Shown: positions 9,018 through 17,465, numbered from the stretch's first letter. The stretch: 27,548 bases of DNA from an uncultured Pseudomonadota bacterium (GCA_903953455.1 CAJBJW010000401.1:1-27548); one strand, 5' to 3'. Program-made: numbers and translations. The notes: generated from the letters alone by a model not told the origin.

Positions 9018-9737
9018 ATGCGTTTGGTGAAATTTATCATCCTTATGGCGTTATTTGCGAGCATGGTTTATGCTGTAAAAAATTTCGTGCCAATTAAACA
9101 TGTTCGAGTCCAAGGAACATTTACGCAAATAAGCAAAGATGAAATTAAGACACTTCTTGAACCTTTGGTGAAAGTTAGCTTTTTTGATGCCAATGTGCAG
9201 GGTATAAAAGAAGTTTTATCTGCACTGAGTTGGGTTGATAGTGCAAGTGTTAATCGAGTCTGGCCTGATACGTTAACGGTTAAAATTAGTGAAAAAACCC
9301 CTTATGTCCGCTGGGGGAAAGCGGCTTTAATTAGTACGCATGGTTTAATAATTACGCCAGAAGATATAACGCCATTTATGCATTTGCCGATTTTATATGG
9401 CCCAGAAGGTCAAGAGATGAAATCCCTTGAAATTATGAAAGGCGTGAATACGGCATTAGTTGATCAATCAATGCAAATTGCAGAGTTTAGTATTAATGAT
9501 CGTTGGGCATGGAAAATTAAATTAAGTTCAGGATTAGAAATATTGTTAGGCAGAAGCGAGCAATTAAAGAAATTACAGCGATTTATAAAGACAATAGATG
9601 TATTGGGCGCCGAGCAAGTAAATGCGATATCTATAGTTGATTTGCGTTATCCTAATGGCTACGCTGTTTCATGGAAATCGGATGCTCAGCCAATTGATTG
9701 GAAAATACTTCCCGCCGCGCAAACGGCAAACAAATAA
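9018..9737 (+). CDS. ftsQ: Cell division protein FtsQ
   Basis: FtsQ is a bitopic divisome protein that recruits FtsB/FtsL through its periplasmic domain. The protein is 239 aa, with a very short cytoplasmic tail (M-R-L-V-K), one membrane segment (about 6-20), a POTRA domain starting near VPIKHVRVQG, and the FtsQ beta domain with SWVDSASVNRVWPDTL and TPYVRWG. The start chosen is ATG 9018. A TTG immediately upstream (9015) is in frame and would add one residue. Only 4 nt separate it from the murB-ddlB stop, and GGA at 9006-9008 is a weak ribosome site. The position between ddl and ftsA is the usual dcw order. E. coli FtsQ is longer (276 aa), mainly through its cytoplasmic tail. Confidence 0.92.
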   Translation: MRLVKFIILMALFASMVYAVKNFVPIKHVRVQGTFTQISKDEIKTLLEPLVKVSFFDANVQGIKEVLSALSWVDSASVNRVWPDTLTVKISEKTPYVRWGKAALISTHGLIITPEDITPFMHLPILYGPEGQEMKSLEIMKGVNTALVDQSMQIAEFSINDRWAWKIKLSSGLEILLGRSEQLKKLQRFIKTIDVLGAEQVNAISIVDLRYPNGYAVSWKSDAQPIDWKILPAAQTANK

Positions 9738-9761
9738 AAGTGCTTTAAAACAGAGTGAAAT

Positions 9762-11006
9762 ATGGCAAAAAGAACAGAACGTAATTTAATTGTTGGACTG
9801 GATATAGGCACATCTAAAGTCGCTGCCATTGTTGGTGAGTTGACTGCAGAGGGGCATCTTGAAGTAATTGGTTATGGATCGACTCCTTCAAAAGGTCTAA
9901 AAAAAGGAATTGTTGTCAATTTGGAAACAACCGTGCAATCAATACAGCGTGCTATTGAAGAAGCAGAATTGATGGCGGGGTGCCAAATTAAATCCGTTTT
10001 TGCAGGGATTGCTGGAAGCCATATTCGTAGTCGCAACTCACTTGGTGTTGTGGCAATCAAGGATAAAGAAGTTACACAATACGATATTGATCGAGTCATT
10101 GATTCAGCTCGCGCTATTGCTATTTCAGCAGATCAAAAAGTACTGCACATTTTACCGCAAGAATTTATTATTGATACACAAGAAGGTATTAAAGAGCCGA
10201 TTGGTATGTCAGGCATTCGTTTAGAAGCGAAAGTTCACATTGTGACGAGTAGCGTGAGTGCATCACAAAATATTATTAAATGTATTCGTCGCTGTGGTCT
10301 TGAAGTCGATGATATTGTTTTAGAGCAATTGGCTTCTTGTCATGCGGTATTAACTGAAGATGAAAAGGAATTAGGTGTTTGCTTAATTGATATTGGTGGT
10401 GGTACCACTGATATTGCGGTCTACGTTGAAGGCGCAATCAAGCATACAGCCGTTATTCCCATTGCTGGTGATCAAGTTACAAATGACATCGCTGTTGCGA
10501 TGCGCACGCCAACCCTCAATGCAGAGGATATTAAACAGCGTTATGCGTGTGCAATGACAAAATTGCTTGGCGATGATGAAGAAGAAATTGAAGTTCCGAG
10601 CATTAGCGATAATAAACCGTTTCGTAAAATTTCACGTCAAACGCTCTCAGATATTATTGAACCACGTTATGAAGAATTAATGTTGCTTGTTCAGTCAGAA
10701 CTCCGTCGCGTAGGGTATGAAGAGCAAATTGCAGCAGGGGTTGTTTTAACAGGTGGAAGTTCACAAGTTTTTGGCTTAATTGAGCTGGCAGAAGAAATTT
10801 TTCACATGCCCGTACGAATGGGCAGTCCACAGAATGTGAGTGGTTTAACGGAAGTAGTTAAAAATCCAATTCATTCTACGGGCGTGGGATTGTTGATGTA
10901 TGGACGAGATCATCAACAACAGCAAGGTTTACATCGCGTTTTAGATCATGATAGTGGGTCGTCATGGTTGTCAAAAATTGCGAGTTGGTTTCAAGGTAAT
11001 TTTTAA
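9762..11006 (+). CDS. ftsA: Cell division protein FtsA (actin-like)
   Basis: FtsA is an actin-fold ATPase that tethers FtsZ to the membrane and recruits late division proteins. The protein is 414 aa (E. coli 420). The phosphate-1 motif GLDIGTSKVAA starts at residue 12, phosphate-2 is DIGGGTTDI (210-218), and the adenosine motif is GVVLTGGSSQ. The C-terminus, SSWLSKIASWFQGNF, is an amphipathic segment like the membrane-targeting helix of E. coli FtsA. The gene begins 24 nt after ftsQ and ends 37 nt before ftsZ. No terminator is visible on either side, so co-transcription with ftsZ is likely. Confidence 0.97.
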   Translation: MAKRTERNLIVGLDIGTSKVAAIVGELTAEGHLEVIGYGSTPSKGLKKGIVVNLETTVQSIQRAIEEAELMAGCQIKSVFAGIAGSHIRSRNSLGVVAIKDKEVTQYDIDRVIDSARAIAISADQKVLHILPQEFIIDTQEGIKEPIGMSGIRLEAKVHIVTSSVSASQNIIKCIRRCGLEVDDIVLEQLASCHAVLTEDEKELGVCLIDIGGGTTDIAVYVEGAIKHTAVIPIAGDQVTNDIAVAMRTPTLNAEDIKQRYACAMTKLLGDDEEEIEVPSISDNKPFRKISRQTLSDIIEPRYEELMLLVQSELRRVGYEEQIAAGVVLTGGSSQVFGLIELAEEIFHMPVRMGSPQNVSGLTEVVKNPIHSTGVGLLMYGRDHQQQQGLHRVLDHDSGSSWLSKIASWFQGNF

Positions 11007-11043
11007 TCACAGTTTTTTACAGAATATTTAAGAGGCGATAAAC

Positions 11044-12231
11044 ATGAAAGATACATTTGAATTAATTGATACCTATAGCGAAAGCGCGGTTATTAAAGTC
11101 ATCGGTATTGGTGGGGGCGGTAACAACGCGGTTAGCCACATGGCGGGCAACAACATCGAAGGTGTAGAATTCATTTGTGCAAATACGGATGCGCAAGCGC
11201 TACGCAAATTAAATTTTGGCACTATTATTCAATTGGGCGTGGAGTTAACGAAAGGTCTTGGTGCTGGCACTAATCCTGAAGTTGGCAAACTTGCAGCAGA
11301 AGAAAATAAAAATCGTATTCGTGAAGTCCTTGAAGGCGCAGACATGGTCTTCTTAACTGCGGGCATGGGTGGTGGTACGGGAACTGGTGCTATTCCAGTT
11401 ATTGCTGAAATTGCTCGTGGTATGGGTATTCTAACTGTTGCTGTTGTAACGAAACCTTTTGCATTTGAAGGTAAGAAAAAATTAGATGTTGCAGAGAAAG
11501 GGATTGCAGAATTAGAGCGTTATGTTGATTCCTTAATTACAATTCCAAACCAAAAATTATTACCCGTACTGGGAAATAAAGTATCGTTAATGGATGCATT
11601 TAAAGCGGCTAATGATGTATTGCTTGATGCTGTGCAAGGGATTACGGAATTAATTGTTCATCCAGGTATGATTAACGTTGACTTTGCTGACGTGCGAACT
11701 GTGATGTCAGGCATGGGCGCAGCTATTATGGGTACAGGCTCTGCAACAGGTGAGCATCGTGCGCGTGAAGCAGCAGAAAAAGCGATTGCATGTCCATTGC
11801 TTGAAGATATTAATTTAAAAGGTGCTCGCGGTATTTTGGTGAATATTTCAGCAACCGACATGGGTATGGCTGAATTTACCGAAGTTGGTGACATTGTGGC
11901 AGCATTTGCTTCAGAAGATGCAACAATCAAAATTGGTATGTCAATTAATCCTGATTTGGATGATGAAATCAAAGTGACTGTCGTCGCAACAGGAATGGGT
12001 ATACCAGAAGTAGCTGTAAAAGCATCCCATAAAAATGTGAATACATTGCGTCATCCCGCTAGCGGTCAAATGAATTATGATGGTTTAGATAAGCCGACGG
12101 TTATTCGTCAGCATTCAGCACAAAATCGTCCTGAAAGTGGCAGAGAAACGCGTTTTGGTGCGCAACCTAAACAAGGTGGCGATATTGAGTATTTAGATAT
12201 TCCTGCATTTTTAAGACGTCAAGCAGATTAA
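11044..12231 (+). CDS. ftsZ: Cell division GTPase FtsZ
   Basis: FtsZ is the tubulin homologue that polymerises into the cytokinetic ring. The protein is 395 aa. It shows the nucleotide-binding GIGGGGNNAV (21-30), the tubulin signature GGGTGTG (109-115), the T7-loop region NVDFADVRTVM, a variable linker from about residue 320, and the conserved C-terminal tail YLDIPAFLRRQAD (383-395) that binds FtsA and ZipA. The tail is nearly identical to that of E. coli. AGAGG at 11031-11035, 8 nt upstream of ATG, is a good ribosome site. It is the last gene of the division cluster proper; lpxC follows after 128 nt with its own probable promoter. Confidence 0.98.
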   Translation: MKDTFELIDTYSESAVIKVIGIGGGGNNAVSHMAGNNIEGVEFICANTDAQALRKLNFGTIIQLGVELTKGLGAGTNPEVGKLAAEENKNRIREVLEGADMVFLTAGMGGGTGTGAIPVIAEIARGMGILTVAVVTKPFAFEGKKKLDVAEKGIAELERYVDSLITIPNQKLLPVLGNKVSLMDAFKAANDVLLDAVQGITELIVHPGMINVDFADVRTVMSGMGAAIMGTGSATGEHRAREAAEKAIACPLLEDINLKGARGILVNISATDMGMAEFTEVGDIVAAFASEDATIKIGMSINPDLDDEIKVTVVATGMGIPEVAVKASHKNVNTLRHPASGQMNYDGLDKPTVIRQHSAQNRPESGRETRFGAQPKQGGDIEYLDIPAFLRRQAD

Positions 12232-12262
12232 AATCAGCTGCGTTTTTGACCATTCCTTACTG

Positions 12263-12279
12263 CAGGTGCTTTGCGCCTG
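12263..12279 (+). other. Small stem-loop after ftsZ
   Basis: CAGGTGC (12263-12269) pairs with GCGCCTG (12273-12279), including one G-T wobble, around a TTT loop. It lies 32 nt after the ftsZ stop. There is no T-tract after it, so it is not a canonical intrinsic terminator. It could protect the ftsZ mRNA end or be chance. Confidence 0.35.
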
Positions 12280-12306
12280 ATTAAGTGTCTATACTACACA
12301 ATTCAA

Positions 12307-12335
12307 GATAACGCGTTATAATCTGACGCGTTATC
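12307..12335 (+). promoter_or_regulatory. lpxC promoter -10 box embedded in palindromic repeats
   Basis: A perfect TATAAT (12317-12322) lies in the loop of a perfect 10-bp inverted repeat, GATAACGCGT (12307-12316) and ACGCGTTATC (12326-12335). The left part is itself a perfect 12-bp palindrome, ATAACGCGTTAT (12308-12319). A 10-of-12 copy occurs 15 bp downstream at 12323-12334, so ACGCGTTAT is directly repeated. No good -35 hexamer is seen at the right distance. This looks like a regulated promoter with two operator-like sites. It is a poor terminator, because no T-tract follows. Confidence 0.55.
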
Positions 12336-12359
12336 CTTAATGTGGCAAACCAAAAATTT

Positions 12360-13283
12360 ATGATTAAACAGCGAACTCTCAAAAATACTATTCGCGCTAC
12401 AGGCGTAGGACTGCATACGGGCAGTCAAGTGTATTTAACGCTGCATCCCGCAGACATCAATACTGGCATTTGTTTTCGACGTGTTGATTTAGATCCTCCT
12501 GTTGTGATTCGAGCGACTCCAGAAAATGTGGGAGAAACAACGCTTTCAACAACGTTAATTGCAAATGATGTCAAAATCTCTACGGTTGAACATTTATTGT
12601 CAGCGTTTGCGGGGTTAGGTGTTGATAATGCAATTATTGATGTAAGCGCAGCTGAAATACCTATTATGGATGGGAGCGCGGGGCCTTTTGTATTTTTATT
12701 GCAGTCTGCTGGTGTTCAAGAGCAAGATTGCCCTAAACAATATCTTCGTATTAAACGTGCTGTGCGCGTAGAGGACGGCGATAAGTGGGCTTCTTTTGAG
12801 CCATTCAATGGTTTTAAAGTCACGTTTACTATTGATTTTGAGCATCCTGCTTTTGAAAATCATGTCAAAACAGCCACGATGGATTTCTCCTCAACAACAT
12901 TTGTTCGTGAAGTCAGTCGCGCGAGAACATTTGGCTTTATGAAAGATATTGAAACTTTACGTGAAAATAATTTAGCGTTAGGTGGAAGTTTAGATAATGC
13001 GATTGTTGTCGATGATGATAAAGTCATCAATGAAGATGGTTTGCGATACGCGGATGAATTTGTAAAACACAAAATTTTAGACGCGATTGGTGATTTATAT
13101 TTGCTTGGGCATACGTTAATTGGCAATTTTACGGGTTATAAATCAGGACATGGACTCAATAATCGATTGCTTCGTGCGTTAATTGACGATAAAGACGCGT
13201 GGGAAATGGTCAGTTTTGATGATGAATCTGATGCTCCGATTTCATTTATGCGTTCGGCTGAAACGCCACGTCATAATGATTAA
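12360..13283 (+). CDS. lpxC: UDP-3-O-acyl-GlcNAc deacetylase LpxC
   Basis: LpxC is the zinc deacetylase catalysing the committed step of lipid A synthesis in the cytoplasm. From the ATG at 12360 the protein is 307 aa (E. coli 305) and begins MIKQRTLKN, as the family does. The zinc ligands are H78 (in STVEHLL), H237 and D241 (in HKILDAIGD), and the catalytic H264 lies in SGHGLNN, each one position off E. coli numbering. An in-frame GTG at 12342 would add six residues outside the family's start; it is less likely, although neither start has a clear Shine-Dalgarno. The gene follows ftsZ as in many gammaproteobacteria and precedes sdhA by 31 nt. Its presence shows the organism makes lipid A. Confidence 0.96.
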   Translation: MIKQRTLKNTIRATGVGLHTGSQVYLTLHPADINTGICFRRVDLDPPVVIRATPENVGETTLSTTLIANDVKISTVEHLLSAFAGLGVDNAIIDVSAAEIPIMDGSAGPFVFLLQSAGVQEQDCPKQYLRIKRAVRVEDGDKWASFEPFNGFKVTFTIDFEHPAFENHVKTATMDFSSTTFVREVSRARTFGFMKDIETLRENNLALGGSLDNAIVVDDDKVINEDGLRYADEFVKHKILDAIGDLYLLGHTLIGNFTGYKSGHGLNNRLLRALIDDKDAWEMVSFDDESDAPISFMRSAETPRHND

Positions 13284-13314
13284 CATACAATTTATCTAGT
13301 ATTTCATCACTGAC

Positions 13315-15093
13315 ATGGTAAATTCAATCATTACACATGAATATGATGTCATTGTTGTTGGTGCAGGTGGTGCCGGTCTTCGGGCAACTCTTGGTTGTGT
13401 TGAAAAAGGTCTTAAAACCGCATGTATATCAAAAGTTTTTCCAACGCGTAGTCATACAGTGGCAGCTCAGGGCGGCATTAGTGCCGCACTGGGTAACATG
13501 GGTGAGGATGATTGGCGGTTTCATTTCTATGATACGGTTAAGGGTTCTGATTGGCTTGGGGATCAAGATGCCATTGAGTACCTGTGTCGTGAGGCAATTC
13601 CAGCCGTATTAGAGCTTGAGCGATATGGTGTGCCATTTTCACGCACAGCAGATGGTAAAATTTATCAACGTGCATTTGGGGGGATGACCACGCACTATGG
13701 TAAAGGGCAAGCACAGCGGACGTGTGCTGCCGCGGATAAAACTGGTCACGCTATTCTGCATACACTCTATCAACAGTCTTTAAAGCATCACGCAGAATTT
13801 TTCATTGAATATATCGTACTCGATTTAATTATGGAGGATGGCGCTTGTCGGGGTGTTTTAGCGTGGTGTCTAGATGATGGCTCAATGCATATCTTCAAAG
13901 CCCATAGCACTATTTTAGCAACAGGTGGTTATGGACGGACATATTTTTCGTGTACATCGGCACATACAGTAACGGGTGATGGTAATGCGATGGTTTTGCG
14001 TGCTGGATTACCTCTGCAAGACATGGAATTTATTCAATTTCACCCTACAGGTATTTATGGTGCTGGGTGCTTAATTACTGAGGGTGCACGCGGTGAAGGT
14101 GGTTATTTAACCAATTCACTAGGTGAGCGTTTTATGGAACGTTATGCGCCTAACGCTAAAGATTTAGCCTCTCGCGATGTAGTCAGTCGCGCAATGACGA
14201 TGGAAATCAACGCAGGACGTGGTGTTGGGAAATTAAAAGATCACCTGTATTTGCATTTGGAGCATTTACCTGCAGCATTGATTCATGAGCGTTTGCCGGG
14301 AATATCAGATACAGCACTTGTTTTTGCAGGTGTGGATGTGACAAAACAACCTATTCCTGTTTTGCCAACAGTGCACTATAACATGGGCGGTATTCCCACT
14401 AATTATCACGCAGAAGTGGTTACATTAGAAAACGGAACCCCGGATAAAATTGTAGATGGGTTGATGGCAATAGGTGAGGCAGCGTGTGTGTCTGTGCATG
14501 GTGCAAATAGATTGGGTTCAAATTCGCTGCTTGATTTGGTGGTGTTTGGGCGGGCTGCAGCGCATCGTTGTGCAGAGAAAATTACGCCAAATCAAGGGCA
14601 TGTTGAAATTTCTGAGAAGCTATATACCCACTCAATCGAGCGATTTGAGCGAATACGTCAGGGGAGTGGAAATGAAAAAGTGTCTGATATTCGTATTGCT
14701 ATGCAAAAAACCATGCAAAGCAAGGCGGCTGTATTTAGAACGCAATCTACTCTCGATGAGGGGATTTTAGATATGAAAAAAGTTAGTGATTCATTCGCTA
14801 ATATTGGATTGTCAGATCGATCGCTTATTTGGAACACGGATTTAGTTGAGGCGTTAGAACTCGACAATTTACTAGCACAAGCAACTGTCGCAATTCATGC
14901 TGCTGCCAATCGTCATGAGAGTCGAGGTGGTCATGCGAGAGAAGATTACACTTTGCGTGATGATGAAAGTTGGTTAAAACATACGTTGACGTGGTTACAA
15001 AATGACATTGTAAAAATAGATTATCGTCCAGTTCATTTATATACACTCACAAATGATGTTGAAATGATTGCACCTAAAGCGAGAGTGTATTGA
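13315..15093 (+). CDS. sdhA: Succinate dehydrogenase flavoprotein subunit SdhA
   Basis: SdhA is the FAD subunit of complex II, oxidising succinate to fumarate on the cytoplasmic face of the inner membrane. The protein is 592 aa (E. coli 588) and looks complete. It shows the FAD-binding VVGAGGAGLRA (14-24), the flavinylation site SHTVAAQGG with H47 as the expected covalent FAD ligand, the substrate/FAD-domain motifs HPTGIYGAGCL and GARGEGGYL, and the C-terminus PKARVY typical of SdhA rather than FrdA. No sdhC, sdhD or sdhB lies on either side: lpxC ends 31 nt upstream, and an AT-rich spacer and tRNA-Leu follow. No clear Shine-Dalgarno or promoter is seen, so read-through from lpxC is plausible. 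Confidence 0.96.
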   Translation: MVNSIITHEYDVIVVGAGGAGLRATLGCVEKGLKTACISKVFPTRSHTVAAQGGISAALGNMGEDDWRFHFYDTVKGSDWLGDQDAIEYLCREAIPAVLELERYGVPFSRTADGKIYQRAFGGMTTHYGKGQAQRTCAAADKTGHAILHTLYQQSLKHHAEFFIEYIVLDLIMEDGACRGVLAWCLDDGSMHIFKAHSTILATGGYGRTYFSCTSAHTVTGDGNAMVLRAGLPLQDMEFIQFHPTGIYGAGCLITEGARGEGGYLTNSLGERFMERYAPNAKDLASRDVVSRAMTMEINAGRGVGKLKDHLYLHLEHLPAALIHERLPGISDTALVFAGVDVTKQPIPVLPTVHYNMGGIPTNYHAEVVTLENGTPDKIVDGLMAIGEAACVSVHGANRLGSNSLLDLVVFGRAAAHRCAEKITPNQGHVEISEKLYTHSIERFERIRQGSGNEKVSDIRIAMQKTMQSKAAVFRTQSTLDEGILDMKKVSDSFANIGLSDRSLIWNTDLVEALELDNLLAQATVAIHAAANRHESRGGHAREDYTLRDDESWLKHTLTWLQNDIVKIDYRPVHLYTLTNDVEMIAPKARVY

Positions 15094-15100
15094 TTAATTA

Positions 15101-15136
15101 AAATAAAGAAATTATGAATGAATTAGAGCTTTATTT
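15101..15136 (+). other. AT-rich inverted repeat after sdhA
   Basis: AAATAAAG (15101-15108) and CTTTATTT (15129-15136) form a perfect 8-bp inverted repeat with a 20-nt loop, 7 nt after the sdhA stop. The stem is very AT-rich and no T-run follows. At best it is a weak 3'-end structure. The rest of 15094-15245 is AT-rich without a gene that I can support. Confidence 0.25.
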
Positions 15137-15245
15137 CTGTAAAATCAATGTAGTTATTTAATTAAAATTTTATTTATTAGTTATTGTTAAGAGTCATAAA
15201 ACGGTCAATAGTATTTTAAGTATCGCTTTTAAAACGAATACTCGC

Positions 15246-15251
15246 TATAAT
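15246..15251 (+). promoter_or_regulatory. Possible upstream -10 box before tRNA-Leu
   Basis: A perfect TATAAT (15246-15251) occurs in the context GCTATAATAA, the same 10-mer as the closer tRNA promoter 45 bp downstream. No convincing -35 hexamer is visible at 16-18 bp. It could be a second promoter or chance in AT-rich DNA. Confidence 0.3.
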
Positions 15252-15266
15252 AAATCAAATTAGCAC

Positions 15267-15296
15267 TTGTTGCTATGTCCTTAATGCGGCTATAAT
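15267..15296 (+). promoter_or_regulatory. Sigma-70-type promoter for tRNA-Leu
   Basis: TTGTTG (15267-15272) and a perfect TATAAT (15291-15296) are separated by 18 bp. They are placed so that transcription would begin about 10-15 nt before the tRNA-Leu 5' end. Confidence 0.6.
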
Positions 15297-15316
15297 AACC
15301 GCTCAATTTTTAGAAT

Positions 15317-15401
<85 letters not shown>

Positions 15402-15418
15402 AAAAATATATATACAAT

Positions 15419-15440
15419 CTAAAGTTAATCTTAACTTTAG
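15419..15440 (+). repeat. Perfect 10-bp palindrome between tRNA-Leu and tig
   Basis: CTAAAGTTAA (15419-15428) and TTAACTTTAG (15431-15440) are exact reverse complements around a TC centre. The stem is too AT-rich, and no T-tract follows, for a classic terminator. The compact symmetry is operator-like. It may also form a hairpin at the 3' end of the tRNA precursor. Confidence 0.55.
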
Positions 15441-15446
15441 TCACCA

Positions 15447-15465
15447 GTTTGCCGAGTGGGCAAAC
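15447..15465 (+). repeat. Perfect 7-bp stem-loop in the tig leader
   Basis: GTTTGCC (15447-15453) and GGCAAAC (15459-15465) pair around the loop GAGTG, 6 nt after the preceding palindrome. It is followed by CATATTATTC rather than a T-run. It could be a leader hairpin of the tig mRNA or an RNA-processing signal. Confidence 0.5.
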
Positions 15466-15506
15466 CATATTATTCAAATTCAAAAAAACGTGTGGGGAAA
15501 AGATAA

Positions 15507-16802
15507 ATGGAAATTTCTGTTGAACAAACTTCAGAATTAGGCCGGAAAATGACCGTGACTTTGGCTGAGTCCGTTGTTGTAGAAAAAATGGCTCCACGCT
15601 TACAAGAGTTAACCCGTACTGCTCGTGTTGACGGTTTTCGTCGCGGCAAAGTGCCATTAACCGTTATAAAAAAAATGTTTGGCTCAAAAGTACGCGATGA
15701 GGTAATTTCAGACCTGATTCAATCAAGCTATTTTGATGCATTAAAAGAAAAAGAATTAAATCCAGCAGGTTATCCGCATATCGATGTTACTGATAATACT
15801 GCAAACTTTAGCTATACAGCAGATTTCGAAATTTATCCTATTGTTTCACTTGATAACGTAGATCATTTTGCTATTTCAAAACAAGAAGCAAGTGTTGAAG
15901 AAAGCGATGTTGATGCCATGCTCGTGAAATTGCAAACGCAACGTAAAACATGGAAACCGGTTAAGCGTGCGGCGAAAAAGCACGATCGCGTGACGATTAA
16001 TTTCTCGGGTATCAGTGAAGGCGAAAACTTTACCAATGGTACCTCGGAAGGTCATGATGTGGAAATTGGTGAAGGGCAAATGATTCCGGGCTTTGAAGAT
16101 CATTTAAAAGGCGTTAAGCCTGGTGATTCAAAAACATTTACCATTGATTTTCCAGTAGATTATCCACATGAAAAATTAGCAGGTAAGCCTGCTGAATTTA
16201 CGATTGAAGTCACTGAAGTTCAAGGTTCAGTGCTTCCCGATATTGATGAAGAATTCATCAAATCTTATGGCACAGAAGACGGCACGATTGAAAGCTTCCG
16301 TCAGGACATTAAAGAAAACATGACGCGCGAATTAAAAGCAAAATTAGCTGGGAATGTTAGACAATCCTTGCTGAGTGCTTTATATGATAAAGTGAATGTT
16401 ACTTTGCCAAAAAGTCTTATAGATGCTGAAATCGAAGAATTGCTCAAGCCTTATAGAGATATGGCAAAGAAAAATAATATTGATATCAATATGTTGAATT
16501 TGACACGTGAGCAGTTTGAAGAACAAGCGCAAAAAAGAGTGACTTTGAATCTTGTAGTAGGTGAAATTATTCATCAACACAACATGGTGGCTGACGAAGC
16601 TCAAGTTCGTGCGCGTGTTGAAGAAATGGCGCAAAGCTATGATAGTCCTGCTCAAGTTATCGAATGGTATTATAAAGACGATAATAGATTGACAGATGTA
16701 AAGCAGGCAGTAATGGATGAACAAGTTGTTAACTGGTTGCTTGCAAAAGCGACTGTGACAACAGAGAATGTTGATTTTGACGCTGTGATGAATAACGCTT
16801 AA
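15507..16802 (+). CDS. tig: Trigger factor (ribosome-associated chaperone)
   Basis: Trigger factor binds at the ribosome exit tunnel and folds nascent chains. The protein is 431 aa (E. coli 432). The ribosome-docking signature GFRRGKVP is at residues 43-50, exactly as in E. coli. An FKBP-type peptidyl-prolyl isomerase domain follows (roughly 150-245: HDRVTINFSG, then GQMIPGFEDHL, then GDSKTFTIDFP). A helical C-terminal chaperone domain follows that. The ATG has GGGGA at 15494-15498, 8 nt upstream. A 15-nt gap to clpP suggests a tig-clpP-clpX transcript. The order tRNA-Leu-tig-clpP-clpX-lon-hupB is the familiar proteobacterial arrangement. Confidence 0.98.
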   Translation: MEISVEQTSELGRKMTVTLAESVVVEKMAPRLQELTRTARVDGFRRGKVPLTVIKKMFGSKVRDEVISDLIQSSYFDALKEKELNPAGYPHIDVTDNTANFSYTADFEIYPIVSLDNVDHFAISKQEASVEESDVDAMLVKLQTQRKTWKPVKRAAKKHDRVTINFSGISEGENFTNGTSEGHDVEIGEGQMIPGFEDHLKGVKPGDSKTFTIDFPVDYPHEKLAGKPAEFTIEVTEVQGSVLPDIDEEFIKSYGTEDGTIESFRQDIKENMTRELKAKLAGNVRQSLLSALYDKVNVTLPKSLIDAEIEELLKPYRDMAKKNNIDINMLNLTREQFEEQAQKRVTLNLVVGEIIHQHNMVADEAQVRARVEEMAQSYDSPAQVIEWYYKDDNRLTDVKQAVMDEQVVNWLLAKATVTTENVDFDAVMNNA

Positions 16803-16817
16803 TTTTTCGGAACCATT

Positions 16818-17465
16818 ATGTACTCACAACAACTTGCGCAAATGATGGCAGCACAGTCTGCTGGTGGCCTAGTCCCTATGGTCGTGGAGCAAACAGCTCG
16901 CGGTGAGCGGGCGTTTGATATTTATTCTCGTCTACTTAAAGAGCGTGTTATCTTTTTAGTAGGGCAAGTTGAAGATTACATGGCAAATCTTGTCGTGGCG
17001 CAGTTGTTGTTTTTAGAATCAGAAAATCCTGATAAAGATATTCATCTCTATATCAATTCCCCAGGCGGTTCTGTGACGGCTGGTATGTCAATTTATGACA
17101 CAATGCAATTCATTAAACCTGATGTGAGTACAATGTGTATTGGTCAGGCAGCGAGTATGGGTGCAGTGTTGTTGACGGGTGGCGCAAAAGGGAAGCGCTA
17201 TTGCTTGCCTCATTCACGTATGATGATTCATCAGCCTTTAGGTGGTTTCTCAGGGCAGGCATCCGACTTTGATATTCACGCGAAAGAAATTTTATTAATT
17301 AGAGAAAAGTTAAATCGGGTGCTATCACATCATACCGGTCAAACATTAAAAAAAGTACAGAGCGATACAGATCGTGATAATTTTTTAAGTGCAACCGATG
17401 CGGTAACGTATGGTTTGATCGACCAAGTTTTGACAGATCGTTCAACGATAGTTGATAAAAAGTAG
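16818..17465 (+). CDS. clpP: ATP-dependent Clp protease proteolytic subunit ClpP
   Basis: ClpP is the serine-protease tetradecamer that degrades substrates fed by ClpX or ClpA. The protein is 215 aa. The catalytic triad is S113 (GQAASMGAV), H138 (RMMIHQP) and D187 (DTDRDNFLS), each two positions from the E. coli precursor numbering. The N-terminus through GLVPMVVEQT resembles the E. coli propeptide region, so autoprocessing is likely. The gene begins 15 nt after tig and lies 38 nt before clpX. I see no heat-shock promoter in the short tig-clpP gap. Confidence 0.98.
   Translation: MYSQQLAQMMAAQSAGGLVPMVVEQTARGERAFDIYSRLLKERVIFLVGQVEDYMANLVVAQLLFLESENPDKDIHLYINSPGGSVTAGMSIYDTMQFIKPDVSTMCIGQAASMGAVLLTGGAKGKRYCLPHSRMMIHQPLGGFSGQASDFDIHAKEILLIREKLNRVLSHHTGQTLKKVQSDTDRDNFLSATDAVTYGLIDQVLTDRSTIVDKK

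Noticed and set aside
12307..12335. Intrinsic terminator after ftsZ
   Set aside because: The hairpin is followed by CTTAATG rather than a T-tract, and the loop is a perfect -10 box, so a promoter/operator reading fits better.
15219..15242. Imperfect palindrome around TTTTAAAA before tRNA-Leu
   Set aside because: The stem needs two bulges and lies in AT-rich DNA where such symmetry is common.
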